The notes under the pieces were generated by a model. That model did not search any database and had not been told where the DNA came from. It saw only the letters and a list, made by a program, of their open reading frames with translations. From the NCBI GenBank assembly GCA_027676805.1, contig JAQENU010000008.1, forward strand, positions 62,001 to 126,000: DNA of 64,000 bases, given 5' to 3'. The number at the start of each line of letters is the position of its first letter. The stretch's first letter is position 1. This document shows positions 9,276 through 18,026 of this stretch, one piece after another. The stretch is from Coprobacillaceae bacterium UN01-12pH3A. Its GTDB lineage: Bacteria > Bacillota_I > Bacilli_A > Erysipelotrichales > Coprobacillaceae. The position numbers were made by a program, and so were the translations under genes.

Positions 9276-9796
9276 ACGCTCTTCTCCTGAAATTTTCGTG
9301 ATATCCATTTATAACCATAAAACACGAAAACAAACAGGATCGAATTTAATACCAGAGTTGGCAATAATCGTAACGTCAGATATTTCAATACGCCCAGTTT
9401 GGTTACCTGTGATATGATCATCATTATATATATCACAACCTCCTGAAAGATTATTGTCGAAAAAATAAAAATATATGATTCTATGAAAGAATAAGAAGAA
9501 TATTTCATATATTTGCGCCCGAAATAGGCAATAACACAATAAATCAGAATGTAAATAAATAAAGAATCGGCATATAAAATAGAATAGTATCCGCCGGCAA
9601 TGACCGCATAAGGCAGATATTCTTCATCTTTTAATTCGTTATTAATCAATGTAAACATCATCAGTCCCATACAGCTGATCAGCATCGGACTTGATTTTGT
9701 GAAATCAAAAGGGAGAAAGAAGCTCAGGACACTATCCAGCATGAATGCCAGCCAAAGAAGAAATATACGGGGTAAATGCTTACTATTCACCTGCAT
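9272..9796 (-). CDS. mreD: Rod shape-determining protein MreD
   Basis: A 174-residue hydrophobic protein with about five transmembrane helices, located between mreC and minC. The sequence is poorly conserved, as usual for MreD, so position and topology carry the call. It overlaps mreC by 14 bases. GTG at 9799, ATG at 9796 or GTG at 9790 could each be the start after AAAGGAG. MreD is a membrane part of the elongasome. Confidence 0.85.
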   Translation of the reverse strand: MQVNSKHLPRIFLLWLAFMLDSVLSFFLPFDFTKSSPMLISCMGLMMFTLINNELKDEEYLPYAVIAGGYYSILYADSLFIYILIYCVIAYFGRKYMKYSSYSFIESYIFIFSTIIFQEVVIYIMMIISQVTKLGVLKYLTLRLLPTLVLNSILFVFVFYGYKWISRKFQEKSV

Positions 9797-10634
9797 CACT
9801 CCTTTGCAGGACAGTTACATAATTTAAATCATTAAAGCTGCTTGATGGAGTTCCATAAATCTTGGGCAGGATCTGATCTTCAGGGACTAAATAGCTTTCG
9901 ACATAGCCAATAAGAATTCCTCTCGGAGAAATTCCGCCTAAGCCGGAAGTAAAGATTTCTGTTCCGACCTCTACTTCAATCTGTTCGATCATATCGATGA
10001 CAAAGCATTTCTTTTCCACATCATATTCCTTCAGCATCCCATAGGCATATTCCTCAGAATCTTTCTTTTTAATCATGATGGGTACCTGAGAGGCATTGTT
10101 TTCCGAAGTTAACAGCGTCACAGTAGAGGTCAATTCACTGACGGATGTAATCTTTCCGATCATTCCACTGCTGCTCATCACTACCAGTCCCTCTTCAATC
10201 CCATTTTGAGAGCCTACACTGATCATTAATTTATTATTCCAGCTTTCGACATCACGGGAAATGACCGAAGCATTTTTTGCTTTGAAGTCTGTCGGTAAAT
10301 TCTCAATGCCCGATAAATCTTTTAAATCTTGGTTTTCCTTCGTCAGAATTTCATTTTCTCCGGAAACTGCGGCATAGTCATCCAAAGCAGCCCGTAAGCG
10401 CTCATTTTCTTCATAAACATTACGCATTGAGACATACTCATCCTTTAAGTCAGAAAAGAATTGCAATGGACGTTTAATACAATAGTATTCTATAGATTGG
10501 AACGTTTCTTTAAGTACCTGTTCAAAAGCGGTATTCTTTCTGCCAAAAAACAGTCCTACAAAGGATAACGTCATAATCCCAATTACGATTGCCCATAGTA
10601 TCTTTTTTTGTATTGCTTTCTTTCTTTCTCTCAT
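9783..10634 (-). CDS. mreC: Cell shape-determining protein MreC
   Basis: A 283-residue protein with one transmembrane helix (about 12-28), a coiled coil (about 62-105) and the beta-rich MreC core with GLVVMSSSGMIGKITSV. It scaffolds the elongasome at the outer face of the membrane. In Bacillus mreB lies directly upstream. Here the upstream gene is a ChbG-like deacetylase and no mreB exists in the window. Confidence 0.94.
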   Translation of the reverse strand: MRERKKAIQKKILWAIVIGIMTLSFVGLFFGRKNTAFEQVLKETFQSIEYYCIKRPLQFFSDLKDEYVSMRNVYEENERLRAALDDYAAVSGENEILTKENQDLKDLSGIENLPTDFKAKNASVISRDVESWNNKLMISVGSQNGIEEGLVVMSSSGMIGKITSVSELTSTVTLLTSENNASQVPIMIKKKDSEEYAYGMLKEYDVEKKCFVIDMIEQIEVEVGTEIFTSGLGGISPRGILIGYVESYLVPEDQILPKIYGTPSSSFNDLNYVTVLQRSDAGE

Positions 10635-10723
10635 CGTCCGTACCTCTCATTCATTCAATTCTATATTATACCATAGTCCCTCTAAAATAAAATATTTTTT
10701 ATAATTTACTTATTTTCCCAAAA

Positions 10724-10752
10724 ATAAAAAGAAGCAGTAAGAATCACTGCTC
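10724..10752 (-). terminator. Terminator after the ChbG-like gene
   Basis: GAGCAGT pairs with ACTGCTTC around GATTCTT on the - strand, followed by TTTTTATTTTT. Confidence 0.75.
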
Positions 10753-10761
10753 CCTAAACTA

Positions 10762-11559
10762 TTATTTTTTTAACGGATGATTAGGCAGATCACGATAGGT
10801 AATCAATTCAATGTGATTATCTTTGATCCATTGCTTCACTTCATCACTTAGCATCGCTGCCAAATCTTTCGTACGAATTACGGTGAATGACGATACATCA
10901 AATAATGGGGCATCCACATAACCGCAGTGTGAAATAATCGCTGCATACTCACTGTTTAAGATTTTCATTTTATCATGAATAATAAAATCTTTTGTATCTG
11001 TTTTAATCTGATCTTCAAGTCCAAAAGGAACCGTATACCAGCTGCTGCTTCCGCGATTAATTTGATTGCATTCCATGAATCCGCGGCTTGTTCCTACCCC
11101 ATATTTTTCCATCATCGCATCCTGCATTTTAAAAACTGTAGGCGATGAATAGGCATGTCCATGCAAATATTCCGGCAGTTTTCCGTTTAATTCAATAAAT
11201 TTCTCGATCTGTGCTTCCGCTTCAATCATTACTTCATCTAAATGGGCACTTAAATGATCATGATCTTCACATTTTTCATCCAACGCTCTTCTTTCACGTG
11301 AAGTATAGAAATAACCGTTTTCTTTGATTAATGATGGTACTTTACTAGGATCAGCACATGGTTTTCCGGCAACAAGATTGATGTCAATACCTAAACATAC
11401 ATCAGGGCATTCTTTGATCATCTCTGCTGCTTTTTTTGAAGAAGGCATATTCGTAAACATCCCTGTACATTTAATAACCCCTTCTTTGATTCCTTTGATA
11501 ATACCGCAGGCTACGGCTTCGGTAATTCCATAGTCATCTGATTGAATAATTAATTTCAT
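10762..11559 (-). CDS. ChbG/HpnK (YdjC-type) polysaccharide deacetylase
   Basis: A 265-residue protein of the YdjC/ChbG family, metal-dependent deacetylases of chito-oligosaccharides and related amino sugars. The metal-binding Asp pair is in QSDDYGITEAV near the N-terminus, and the histidines are probably in LHGHAYSSPTVFKMQ and IISHCGYVD. It sits as a single-gene unit with its own terminator between radC and mreC, breaking the ancestral radC-mre order. The substrate is not predictable. Confidence 0.85.
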   Translation of the reverse strand: MKLIIQSDDYGITEAVACGIIKGIKEGVIKCTGMFTNMPSSKKAAEMIKECPDVCLGIDINLVAGKPCADPSKVPSLIKENGYFYTSRERRALDEKCEDHDHLSAHLDEVMIEAEAQIEKFIELNGKLPEYLHGHAYSSPTVFKMQDAMMEKYGVGTSRGFMECNQINRGSSSWYTVPFGLEDQIKTDTKDFIIHDKMKILNSEYAAIISHCGYVDAPLFDVSSFTVIRTKDLAAMLSDEVKQWIKDNHIELITYRDLPNHPLKK

Positions 11560-11653
11560 CCTTTTTCCCTCACTTTCTATCTATTATAATGGTAGCATTC
11601 ATTTTCACTGGAACTCAATACATTAAAATGCCACATCCAACTTGGCAGAATTG

Positions 11654-12328
11654 TCAGATTAAATGATTTGCTTTTAAACTGTAATAGTTTTCCTGACCGA
11701 TAATAATATGATCTAAAATCGGAATGGCCATCATTTCACCAATCTCAACTAATTTCTTTGTCATTATAATATCTTCTTTTGAAGGCGCTGGGTTTCCGCT
11801 TGGATGATTATGTACACAGATCACAGCGGCACAATTACTTAAAACCGCTTCTTTAAAAACATCACGCGGATGAACGATGCTCATATTCAGCGTTCCGATG
11901 AAAAGTAGCTTTTCTTTAATGATCTGATTCTTTGTATTTAAAAATAGGGCATAGAATTTTTCCTGCTGTTCAAATTTTAACTTAGCACCAATATACTCAT
12001 AGACTTCCCGTGCAGTTTGAACTGTCGCACTTTCGGTGAATTTAATTTTCTGAAGCCGTTTAGCAAGTTCAATGCAGCCTAAAATTTCCAAGGCCTTTGC
12101 CTGTTTAATCCCCTTGATGGCGATAAGCTCAGCCAGACTGATCTGAACAAGCTGATTGAAGCCGCCTGCTTCATTAATAATTCGCTGAGCCAACATCAGG
12201 GCGGATTCTTCTTTAGTCCCGCAGCGGATCAGCAAAGCCAGCAGTTCCACGTGAGAAAGTGACTCTATTCCAAAATGCAAGGCTTTTTCACGTGGGCGGT
12301 CACTGTTTGCCATTTCTCTGATAATCAT
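11654..12328 (-). CDS. radC: RadC / JAB-domain DNA repair protein
   Basis: A 224-residue RadC family protein. An N-terminal helix-hairpin-helix region (about 15-90) precedes the JAMM metalloprotease-like domain with the intact motif HNHPSGNPAPSKED. It lies upstream of mreC as in Bacillus (ysxA). Despite the name, a repair function is not firmly established for this family. Its ATG overlaps the stop of the preceding SPOR gene. Confidence 0.94.
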   Translation of the reverse strand: MIIREMANSDRPREKALHFGIESLSHVELLALLIRCGTKEESALMLAQRIINEAGGFNQLVQISLAELIAIKGIKQAKALEILGCIELAKRLQKIKFTESATVQTAREVYEYIGAKLKFEQQEKFYALFLNTKNQIIKEKLLFIGTLNMSIVHPRDVFKEAVLSNCAAVICVHNHPSGNPAPSKEDIIMTKKLVEIGEMMAIPILDHIIIGQENYYSLKANHLI

Positions 12329-12711
12329 CCATTGCCTCCTAAAAAGGCCAGCATAGTATCTACAGATAATGGCGCACTGCCTGTATATGTGTAATCTCTT
12401 TTCACATTTGAAATCTGCTGAGAGCTAAGTGACTGCATTTCGTTTGTTATTTCTTGTTCATCGGTGGATAAACAGCTTAATACATAAATCAGCCCATCTT
12501 TATTATAAGTGTAGGGTGTATGTCCGTTGCTTTGCAGCTTAGCGACCATTTCATCAGCATTTTCCTGCGTGGAGAATGCTCCCACCTGTACAACATAAAA
12601 GGTTTGATTGTACTGTTTTACCAACTGCTTACATGCCACAACATACAAACTGCCAAAAACAATGGTAAGAACTGCGGCCATTAATACGACGAATCTTCTT
12701 TTTTTAATCAT
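12325..12711 (-). CDS. SPOR-domain membrane protein
   Basis: A 128-residue protein with an N-terminal transmembrane helix (about 7-27) and a SPOR-like domain at about 37-105 (FYVVQVGAFSTQENADEMVAKLQ). SPOR domains bind denuded glycan strands at septa. The gene overlaps radC by four bases (ATGA) and is translated from GGGGAGG. It probably works in division or in envelope remodelling during sporulation. Confidence 0.75.
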   Translation of the reverse strand: MIKKRRFVVLMAAVLTIVFGSLYVVACKQLVKQYNQTFYVVQVGAFSTQENADEMVAKLQSNGHTPYTYNKDGLIYVLSCLSTDEQEITNEMQSLSSQQISNVKRDYTYTGSAPLSVDTMLAFLGGNG

Positions 12712-12779
12712 CTTTTATTCCTCCCCTATAATCTATGAATAGAAAAAAGAGAATATGCTGAATAAAAGGCATAAATTAA

Positions 12780-12938
12780 TTAACGCCACTCAATTGAAAT
12801 GATATTCGGTATTGAAAGACGTCCGGCATTAGAGGTGATAATCTTATAAATCGCCCCACCAATCGCAATATATAAAATACAGGTTAAAAAACTACCCCCA
12901 TCAATCGCTTCCATGTCCTTCATCGATAATTCGTTCAT
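12780..12938 (-). CDS. Double-glycine leader peptide 3 (bacteriocin-like)
   Basis: A 52-residue peptide with a 15-residue leader, MNELSMKDMEAIDGG, of the bacteriocin type (LS-x2-x-M-x2-I-x-GG). The predicted mature part is 37 residues, hydrophobic, beginning SFLTCILYIAIGGAIYKI and ending IISIEWR. The ATG at 12938 is chosen because GGGGG is correctly spaced before it. A longer upstream start would include the previous gene's stop region. It begins four bases after the stop of peptide 2. No C39 peptidase/ABC exporter or immunity gene is in the window. Confidence 0.7.
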   Translation of the reverse strand: MNELSMKDMEAIDGGSFLTCILYIAIGGAIYKIITSNAGRLSIPNIISIEWR

Positions 12939-12942
12939 TGTT

Positions 12943-13053
12943 TCACCCCCTATAATAAACACAGCGTTTTAATATCAGCCAAATTGTTTCAAAAAGGATA
13001 TTGCCGGCTCCTCCATTCAAGGCAGAAAGCTCTTCTTTCTTTAATTCTTTCAT
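12943..13053 (-). CDS. Double-glycine leader peptide 2 (bacteriocin-like)
   Basis: A 36-residue peptide. The leader MKELKKEELSALNGG matches the leaders of its neighbours in length and pattern. The predicted mature part is 21 residues, beginning AGNILFETIWLILK and ending RCVYYRG. GGGAG lies nine bases before the chosen ATG. A second ATG at 13062 is too close to it. The start codon overlaps the stop of peptide 1 in TGATG, a translational-coupling arrangement. Confidence 0.65.
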   Translation of the reverse strand: MKELKKEELSALNGGAGNILFETIWLILKRCVYYRG

Positions 13054-13199
13054 CAAAGCCATCTCCCAAAGTCCTGAGCTTGGAAATAACCGCGTTCACA
13101 CATATACTGATAAAATAGGTAACTGCAGGCTAATATCGCAAAAATTTCAAAAAATCCTCCGCTTGCTTCCTGCATCTCTTGTTGGTTTAACTCTTTCAT
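13053..13199 (-). CDS. Double-glycine leader peptide 1 (bacteriocin-like)
   Basis: A 48-residue peptide, first of three in tandem. The leader MKELNQQEMQEASGG is 15 residues, followed by a 33-residue core with aromatic residues (FFEIFAILACSYLFYQYM) and the C-terminus DFGRWL. The ribosome binding site GGAGGAG is strong. It starts about 55 bp downstream of the valS terminator. The secretion route and activity are not shown by the sequence. Confidence 0.7.
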   Translation of the reverse strand: MKELNQQEMQEASGGFFEIFAILACSYLFYQYMCERGYFQAQDFGRWL

Positions 13200-13253
13200 G
13201 TTCTCCTCCTTCCCTTCCCCACTTTTACTATACTGCGCTTTATTCCAGCATAC

Positions 13254-13280
13254 TAAAAAGGATAGAGAACATCTCTACCC
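13254..13280 (-). terminator. Terminator overlapping the valS stop
   Basis: On the - strand GGGTAGAGA pairs with TCTCTATCC and is followed by TTTTT. It separates valS from the peptide cluster. Confidence 0.7.
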
Positions 13281-15908
13281 TTGCGTCATTTGTTTTAATT
13301 GTTCATTCACTGCTTCATATTTTTTGCAATAATCTTCCAGTTTTTCTTTTTCCGCTTCAATCTTAGCTGCCGGAGCTTTTGCCACAAAGTTTGGATTTGC
13401 CAGCATTCCTTCACAGCGCTTGATTTCCCCGGTTAATTTATTCAATTCTTTTTCTAATTTTTGTTTTTCTTCTTCAAGGTTAATCAATCCCGCCAAAGAT
13501 ACCTGAATCATATTTCCCCCTTTAATGGTTGCGGTTGCGACATCTTTAGATGCCACTTCGGCACTTGTCCCATCACTGATAGCATTGCATAGCTTTTTCA
13601 CAAAAGGAGCATAGGCTTCCAGACGTTTTGCTAACTGATCATCAGAAGAAATGATCATATAATGAATCTCATTAGCGTTCTTGATGGTATAGTTGGCACG
13701 AATTTCACGAATTCCGGTAACAATATCAATTAAATAAGCGACTTCTTCTTCCACCTTAACTAAATTAAACGCTTCGTTTACTACCGGCCATTCTTCAATA
13801 CAGATCGATTCTTTTGCATGCGGAATAGACTGATAGATTTCTTCTGTCACAAATGGCATGAACGGATGAAGCAGTTTCACAATGGCGTTCAGTACATAAA
13901 CCAAAGTATGAACTGTCGCTGTTTTTTCTTGTTCATTTTCACTGTTTAAACTTACTTTTGATAATTCGATATACCATGAACAGAAATCATCCCAGATAAA
14001 TTTATAAAGCTCGCTTCCGACATTGACGAACTCATATTTATCCATCTGTTCATCTACCACTTTAATCACTGAATTTAATCTTGACAAGATCCATTGATCC
14101 GCAATATTTAGATTTTCTAAAGCAACATCCTGATATTCTAAATCTTCTGGCGTATTCATTAATACGAAACGTGCAGCATTCCATATTTTATTGATAAAAT
14201 TCCAAGTAGATTCCATCTTTTCCGGAACATAACGAAGATCCATTCCCGGTGCTGAATTCGTCGTAAGATAGAAACGCAAAGCATCTGCCCCGTATTGATC
14301 GATGACATCCATCGGATCGACACCGTTCCCTAAAGACTTCGACATTTTTCTTCCCTCAGCATCTCTGATCAACCCATGAATCAAGACATCTTGGAACGGT
14401 CTTTGATTAGTAAATTCTAATGATTGGAACATCATGCGGCTTACCCAGAAGAAAATAATATCATAAGCCGTAACCAACACATTGGTTGGGAAATAGCGCT
14501 TATATAATTCATTGTCTTCATCCGGCCAATTCAGTGTGCTAAAAGGCCATAACGCACTCGAAAACCATGTATCCAAAACATCTTCATCCTGAATCCAGTT
14601 TTCTTTATCCTTCGGATCTTCCATTCCTACATAGATTTCTCCGGTTTCTTTATGATACCATGCCGGTACTTGATGTCCCCACCATAGCTGACGAGAAATA
14701 CACCAGTCTTCGATATTATCCATCCATTGTGTTACTGTTTTTTCAAAACGTTCCGGAACAAAGTTGACTTTTCCTTCTGTTTGTTGATTATCTAATAATT
14801 GTTTTGCCAATGGTTCCATCTTAACAAACCATTGCTTTGATAAATAAGGTTCAACGATCGCATCGCTTCTTTCAGAGTGTCCTACCTGATGGATATGTTT
14901 TTCTATTTTTTCAACTACTCCTGCCGCTTGGAAATCAGCTACTAAGGCTTTACGGCATTCAAAACGATCCATTCCCTGATATTTATGTGCCAATTCATTC
15001 ATAGTTCCATCAGGATTCATACAAATCGGCATTGGCATATGATATTTCTTCCCTAATTGGAAGTCATTTGGATCATGTGCCGGTGTACATTTCATCACGG
15101 CTGTCCCAAAATCCATATCGATATAATTATCTGCCATGATTTCCAAAGCTTCTCCATTTGCCGGATTAATCGCTTTTTTACCAATCAGATGCTGATAGCG
15201 TTCATCTTTAGGATGAACAAAAATGGCTGTATCGGCAAACATCGTTTCCGGACGGGTTGTGGCAATGATTAGTTTTTCATCGCTGTCCACTAACTGATAA
15301 CGGAAATAATACATTGCGCCTTCGACTTCTTTATGAATAACTTCAATATTCGATAAGGCTGTACGCTGTACCGGATCCCAGTTAATGATACGCTCCCCTT
15401 GATAGATCAATCCTTTTTCATAAAGTGTAACAAATACCTTACGCACCGCTTTGCTTAATCCTTCATCTAAAGTAAAACGTTCTTTGCTGTAATCCAGTGA
15501 TAATCCTAATTTCGACCATTGCTGACGAATAGTCGCCGCATATTCTTCTTTCCAGCTCCAAGCCTGTTCCAAGAACTTTTCACGTCCTAAATCATAGCGT
15601 GACAGTCCTTCCCCACGCATTCGCTGTTCGACTTTTGCCTGAGTGGCAATGCCGGCATGGTCCATTCCCGGCAGCCATAAGGCATCATATCCCTGCATAC
15701 GTTTATAACGAATGATCATATCCTGTAATGTCGTATCCCAAGCATGTCCTAAATGCAACTTCCCTGTAACATTGGGCGGCGGAATCACAATCGCATAAGG
15801 CTTTTTGCTTGTATCCCCTGCTTCAAAATATTTCTTTTCCAGCCATGAAGCATATTTTCCTTCTTCAACCAAATGATGGTCATATTTAGGTGCTAATTCT
15901 TTCTTCAT
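13275..15908 (-). CDS. valS: Valyl-tRNA synthetase
   Basis: An 877-residue class I synthetase, usual length for ValRS. The HIGH-type motif appears as [11 protein letters not shown] and the KMSKS loop as [10 protein letters not shown]. The CP1 editing domain lies between them. The C-terminal coiled coil ([21 protein letters not shown]) that contacts tRNA is present. It follows a short membrane-protein gene and both are behind a T-box leader, so expression should respond to uncharged tRNA-Val. Confidence 0.98.
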   Translation of the reverse strand: MKKELAPKYDHHLVEEGKYASWLEKKYFEAGDTSKKPYAIVIPPPNVTGKLHLGHAWDTTLQDMIIRYKRMQGYDALWLPGMDHAGIATQAKVEQRMRGEGLSRYDLGREKFLEQAWSWKEEYAATIRQQWSKLGLSLDYSKERFTLDEGLSKAVRKVFVTLYEKGLIYQGERIINWDPVQRTALSNIEVIHKEVEGAMYYFRYQLVDSDEKLIIATTRPETMFADTAIFVHPKDERYQHLIGKKAINPANGEALEIMADNYIDMDFGTAVMKCTPAHDPNDFQLGKKYHMPMPICMNPDGTMNELAHKYQGMDRFECRKALVADFQAAGVVEKIEKHIHQVGHSERSDAIVEPYLSKQWFVKMEPLAKQLLDNQQTEGKVNFVPERFEKTVTQWMDNIEDWCISRQLWWGHQVPAWYHKETGEIYVGMEDPKDKENWIQDEDVLDTWFSSALWPFSTLNWPDEDNELYKRYFPTNVLVTAYDIIFFWVSRMMFQSLEFTNQRPFQDVLIHGLIRDAEGRKMSKSLGNGVDPMDVIDQYGADALRFYLTTNSAPGMDLRYVPEKMESTWNFINKIWNAARFVLMNTPEDLEYQDVALENLNIADQWILSRLNSVIKVVDEQMDKYEFVNVGSELYKFIWDDFCSWYIELSKVSLNSENEQEKTATVHTLVYVLNAIVKLLHPFMPFVTEEIYQSIPHAKESICIEEWPVVNEAFNLVKVEEEVAYLIDIVTGIREIRANYTIKNANEIHYMIISSDDQLAKRLEAYAPFVKKLCNAISDGTSAEVASKDVATATIKGGNMIQVSLAGLINLEEEKQKLEKELNKLTGEIKRCEGMLANPNFVAKAPAAKIEAEKEKLEDYCKKYEAVNEQLKQMTQG

Positions 15909-15918
15909 ATAAATCCCC

Positions 15919-16539
15919 CTATCCTACAAAACGTTCAGCATGATCTTTCACATATTTCGCTAAAGCAGTTTTGTATGTTTCTGATTTAAAAATCTCTTTT
16001 AATTCTTTTGTATAATCAAAGAAGTTCTTTTCTTCTGCTTCTTCCTCTTCTTCGTTGTACAATTCATCGACCACTTCATCGATATCACGTTTATACTCTT
16101 CTTCAAATTTTAAATACAATGCTCTTGCTTCATTGAAAATCGCACTGCCTTCGGGCATTCCCAGCTCATCAAACATAATTGGTACATATTTCACTAATTC
16201 TTTGGCACTGACAAAGAAATCATTGACAGAATTTCTTGGTGATTCACAGACTGCCTGAAGCTGATACATCGTAAAGAATTGCTTTTCTTCTTCGTTGTAT
16301 TCATCCATTGCCGCTTTATAATCGGAATCGACTTTATCCAGCATATGATATGTCACTGCTTCAATCGCTTCATCATCTGTGGCATTTAAAATCTGTTCCT
16401 CGGTGATAGTTTCATAAGCTGCCAGTTTTTCTTGTAAATCTGCCATCTGCTGTCCCTTTTGTTTTTTGTTTTTAAACATTGAAACGACCATTGACGCAAT
16501 AAAGAAAGCTAAAAATACCTGTAAAATTAACATTAACAT
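15919..16539 (-). CDS. Uncharacterised N-anchored acidic protein, T-box controlled
   Basis: A protein of about 206 residues that I do not recognise. It has one N-terminal membrane helix ([22 protein letters not shown]), then a basic KNKKQKGQQ stretch and a long acidic helical cytoplasmic domain ending in [13 protein letters not shown] stretch near residue 165 has [10 protein letters not shown] choose the ATG at 16539 because GGAGG lies eight bases upstream. A start near 16596 would lie inside the T-box terminator. It is encoded ten bases upstream of valS in the same transcript. Confidence 0.75.
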   Translation of the reverse strand: MLMLILQVFLAFFIASMVVSMFKNKKQKGQQMADLQEKLAAYETITEEQILNATDDEAIEAVTYHMLDKVDSDYKAAMDEYNEEEKQFFTMYQLQAVCESPRNSVNDFFVSAKELVKYVPIMFDELGMPEGSAIFNEARALYLKFEEEYKRDIDEVVDELYNEEEEEAEEKNFFDYTKELKEIFKSETYKTALAKYVKDHAERFVG

Positions 16540-16559
16540 ATTCATTTCCTCCATTTTTT

Positions 16560-16785
16560 TAAAATAAAAAAACGTCCTGTCTAAGGACGAAATCATCGTG
16601 GTACCACCTTAATTCGCATATTGCTATGCCTCAACACCTTAACGCGGCGACACGTATTTAACTACTCTACCTTCATTAAATAAGCTCCCAGGCTACCTTC
16701 GTCCACTCTGAATGTCTTTTCCCACCTGCCAAAGACTCTCTTCATTTCAAATATGGAGTACTCCTCCTGTTCTTCACTTTATAAA
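16560..16785 (-). promoter_or_regulatory. T-box leader of the valS operon
   Basis: The conserved T-box AAGGTGGTACCACG is at 16597-16610. It is followed by a terminator with stem CGTCCT/AGGACG and a long T-tract at about 16562-16589. Upstream, stem I can be drawn with CAGG/CCTG at the base, AGTA on the 5' side and CGAAGGTAG on the 3' side. This places a candidate GUA valine specifier at 16694-16696, consistent with valS downstream. Uncharged tRNA-Val would promote read-through. Confidence 0.92.
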
Positions 16786-16814
16786 ATCATAGCAAAAAGA
16801 AAAGATGAAGTCAA
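16786..16814 (-). promoter_or_regulatory. Promoter of the T-box/valS operon
   Basis: TTGACT (16809-16814), 17-bp spacer, TATGAT (16786-16791). The -35 box lies inside the 3' arm of the upstream gene's terminator. Confidence 0.6.
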
Positions 16815-16828
16815 TCAACTTCATCATT
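16803..16828 (-). terminator. Terminator after lipoprotein gene
   Basis: GATGAAGT and ACTTCATC form the stem around TGATTG on the - strand, followed by TTTTCTTTTT. Confidence 0.75.
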
Positions 16829-16847
16829 TATTATTCAAATTATCTTC

Positions 16848-17924
16848 CTATTCTTCGATCATTTCACGATGAATGAGATAAAGGGCTTGTTTATCCTCTG
16901 TCCCCTTTGTATAAGAGTGGGTTGCAAGAATTTCCTCGTCATTGATCCGATAGTAATTTAAGCCGGATCCACCATAACTGATCTCCCCGATTTTTTCATC
17001 TTCTATATTACCGTCATTAAAATGACTAACGTGAACTTCTTTTGATTCATTGACATACAAAACAGAATTATTATCACTAAATTTTGATTTTTTAGGATCC
17101 GGCAGTTTTGCATCGTTCAGACTTTTCCACTCTTTGCTCTCTAAATCAAAATACTGTTCCTCATCGAGAATTAAATAATCGGTAAGAAGATAGATAAACT
17201 GACTTTTTGATGTATAATCAATGACTTGTTCTTTCCCATCTTTTATATAAATATAGTTATCGTCATTTATAACCAACGCTTTATTTTTTGATAAATACAA
17301 GCCGCTTAACAGTTCACCTTCTTTATCTTTTCTTTCCCACAATACCTCTGTTTCTAACTTCGGTGTAATTCGTTGATACTTGGTATAATGCTGATTATCA
17401 AGTTCCTGAAAAAACCAATAATAAAGTCCGTCCTCTGCAATCTCAAAAGATGGATGCCCCATAAAAGCGATTCCCATTTCTTCAAACAGCACCGTCGTTT
17501 CATGGTTTTGGTTTTCCGCTATGATCGTGGTTAAGCCATCTTCCTTATGGCGCACAATATAGATATACTGATTCTGATAATAGATCGCATCCCAGATTTT
17601 AATATTTTCTTCCGGTAATTCTAAGCTCCTTAATTCCTGTGTATGAAGGTCGTATTCATATAAGGCTTGGGTTCTTCCCACCTGATCTAGCACCGTCTCG
17701 TCCCATTGTTCAAACAGAAGTTTTCCATTATACGCTTTAAAAAATCTAGCTTTATTGTCCCCATTTAAAAGAGCGTTCAGTTCCTCACTGATCTCCAGTG
17801 ATTCCATGGTATAGCGATAACGTTCGCTGTTTTTCACATAAGGTTCATCCGGCACCTGCTCTTTTGGCTTTGACTGACAGCCCAGCAGACAAATCAGTAA
17901 ACATAAGGCAATTATTTTTTTCAT
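16848..17924 (-). CDS. Predicted lipoprotein of unknown function
   Basis: A 358-residue protein. A lipoprotein signal with lipobox LLGC (Cys16) predicts attachment to the outer face of the membrane. The rest is rich in aromatic-flanked beta strands (YYQNQYIYIVRHKEDG, DDNYIYIKDGKEQVI), which suggests a beta-propeller-like sensor or binding fold, but no family is recognised. It stands alone between ysxE and the T-box, with its own ribosome binding site and terminator. It is not part of the Bacillus gene order. Confidence 0.65.
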   Translation of the reverse strand: MKKIIALCLLICLLGCQSKPKEQVPDEPYVKNSERYRYTMESLEISEELNALLNGDNKARFFKAYNGKLLFEQWDETVLDQVGRTQALYEYDLHTQELRSLELPEENIKIWDAIYYQNQYIYIVRHKEDGLTTIIAENQNHETTVLFEEMGIAFMGHPSFEIAEDGLYYWFFQELDNQHYTKYQRITPKLETEVLWERKDKEGELLSGLYLSKNKALVINDDNYIYIKDGKEQVIDYTSKSQFIYLLTDYLILDEEQYFDLESKEWKSLNDAKLPDPKKSKFSDNNSVLYVNESKEVHVSHFNDGNIEDEKIGEISYGGSGLNYYRINDEEILATHSYTKGTEDKQALYLIHREMIEE

Positions 17925-17989
17925 ATTCTCTCCCTCCCTGTTTTTACCGTATCAAACCTATCGCAAAATGTCAACGCTTACATAAAAAA

Positions 17990-18020
17990 ACAAAAAGGCA
18001 TAGGAATCTCTCAATTTCCT
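17990..18020 (-). terminator. Terminator after ysxE-like gene
   Basis: TAGGAA/TTCCTA hairpin on the - strand followed by a T-rich tract (CCTTTTTGTTTTTTT). Confidence 0.65.
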
Positions 18021-18026
18021 ACCCCT

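Noticed and set aside
13200..13250. Promoter for the GG-peptide cluster
   Set aside because: A TATAGT -10 like hexamer exists but no credible -35 box, and it overlaps the valS terminator region.
13001..13366. 121-codon + strand frame over the valS terminator and peptide genes
   Set aside because: Antisense to the three GG peptides and the valS 3' end; low-complexity composition and no ribosome binding site.
16554..16596. Longer start for the T-box controlled membrane protein
   Set aside because: It would lie inside the T-box terminator and ahead of the GGAGG ribosome binding site.
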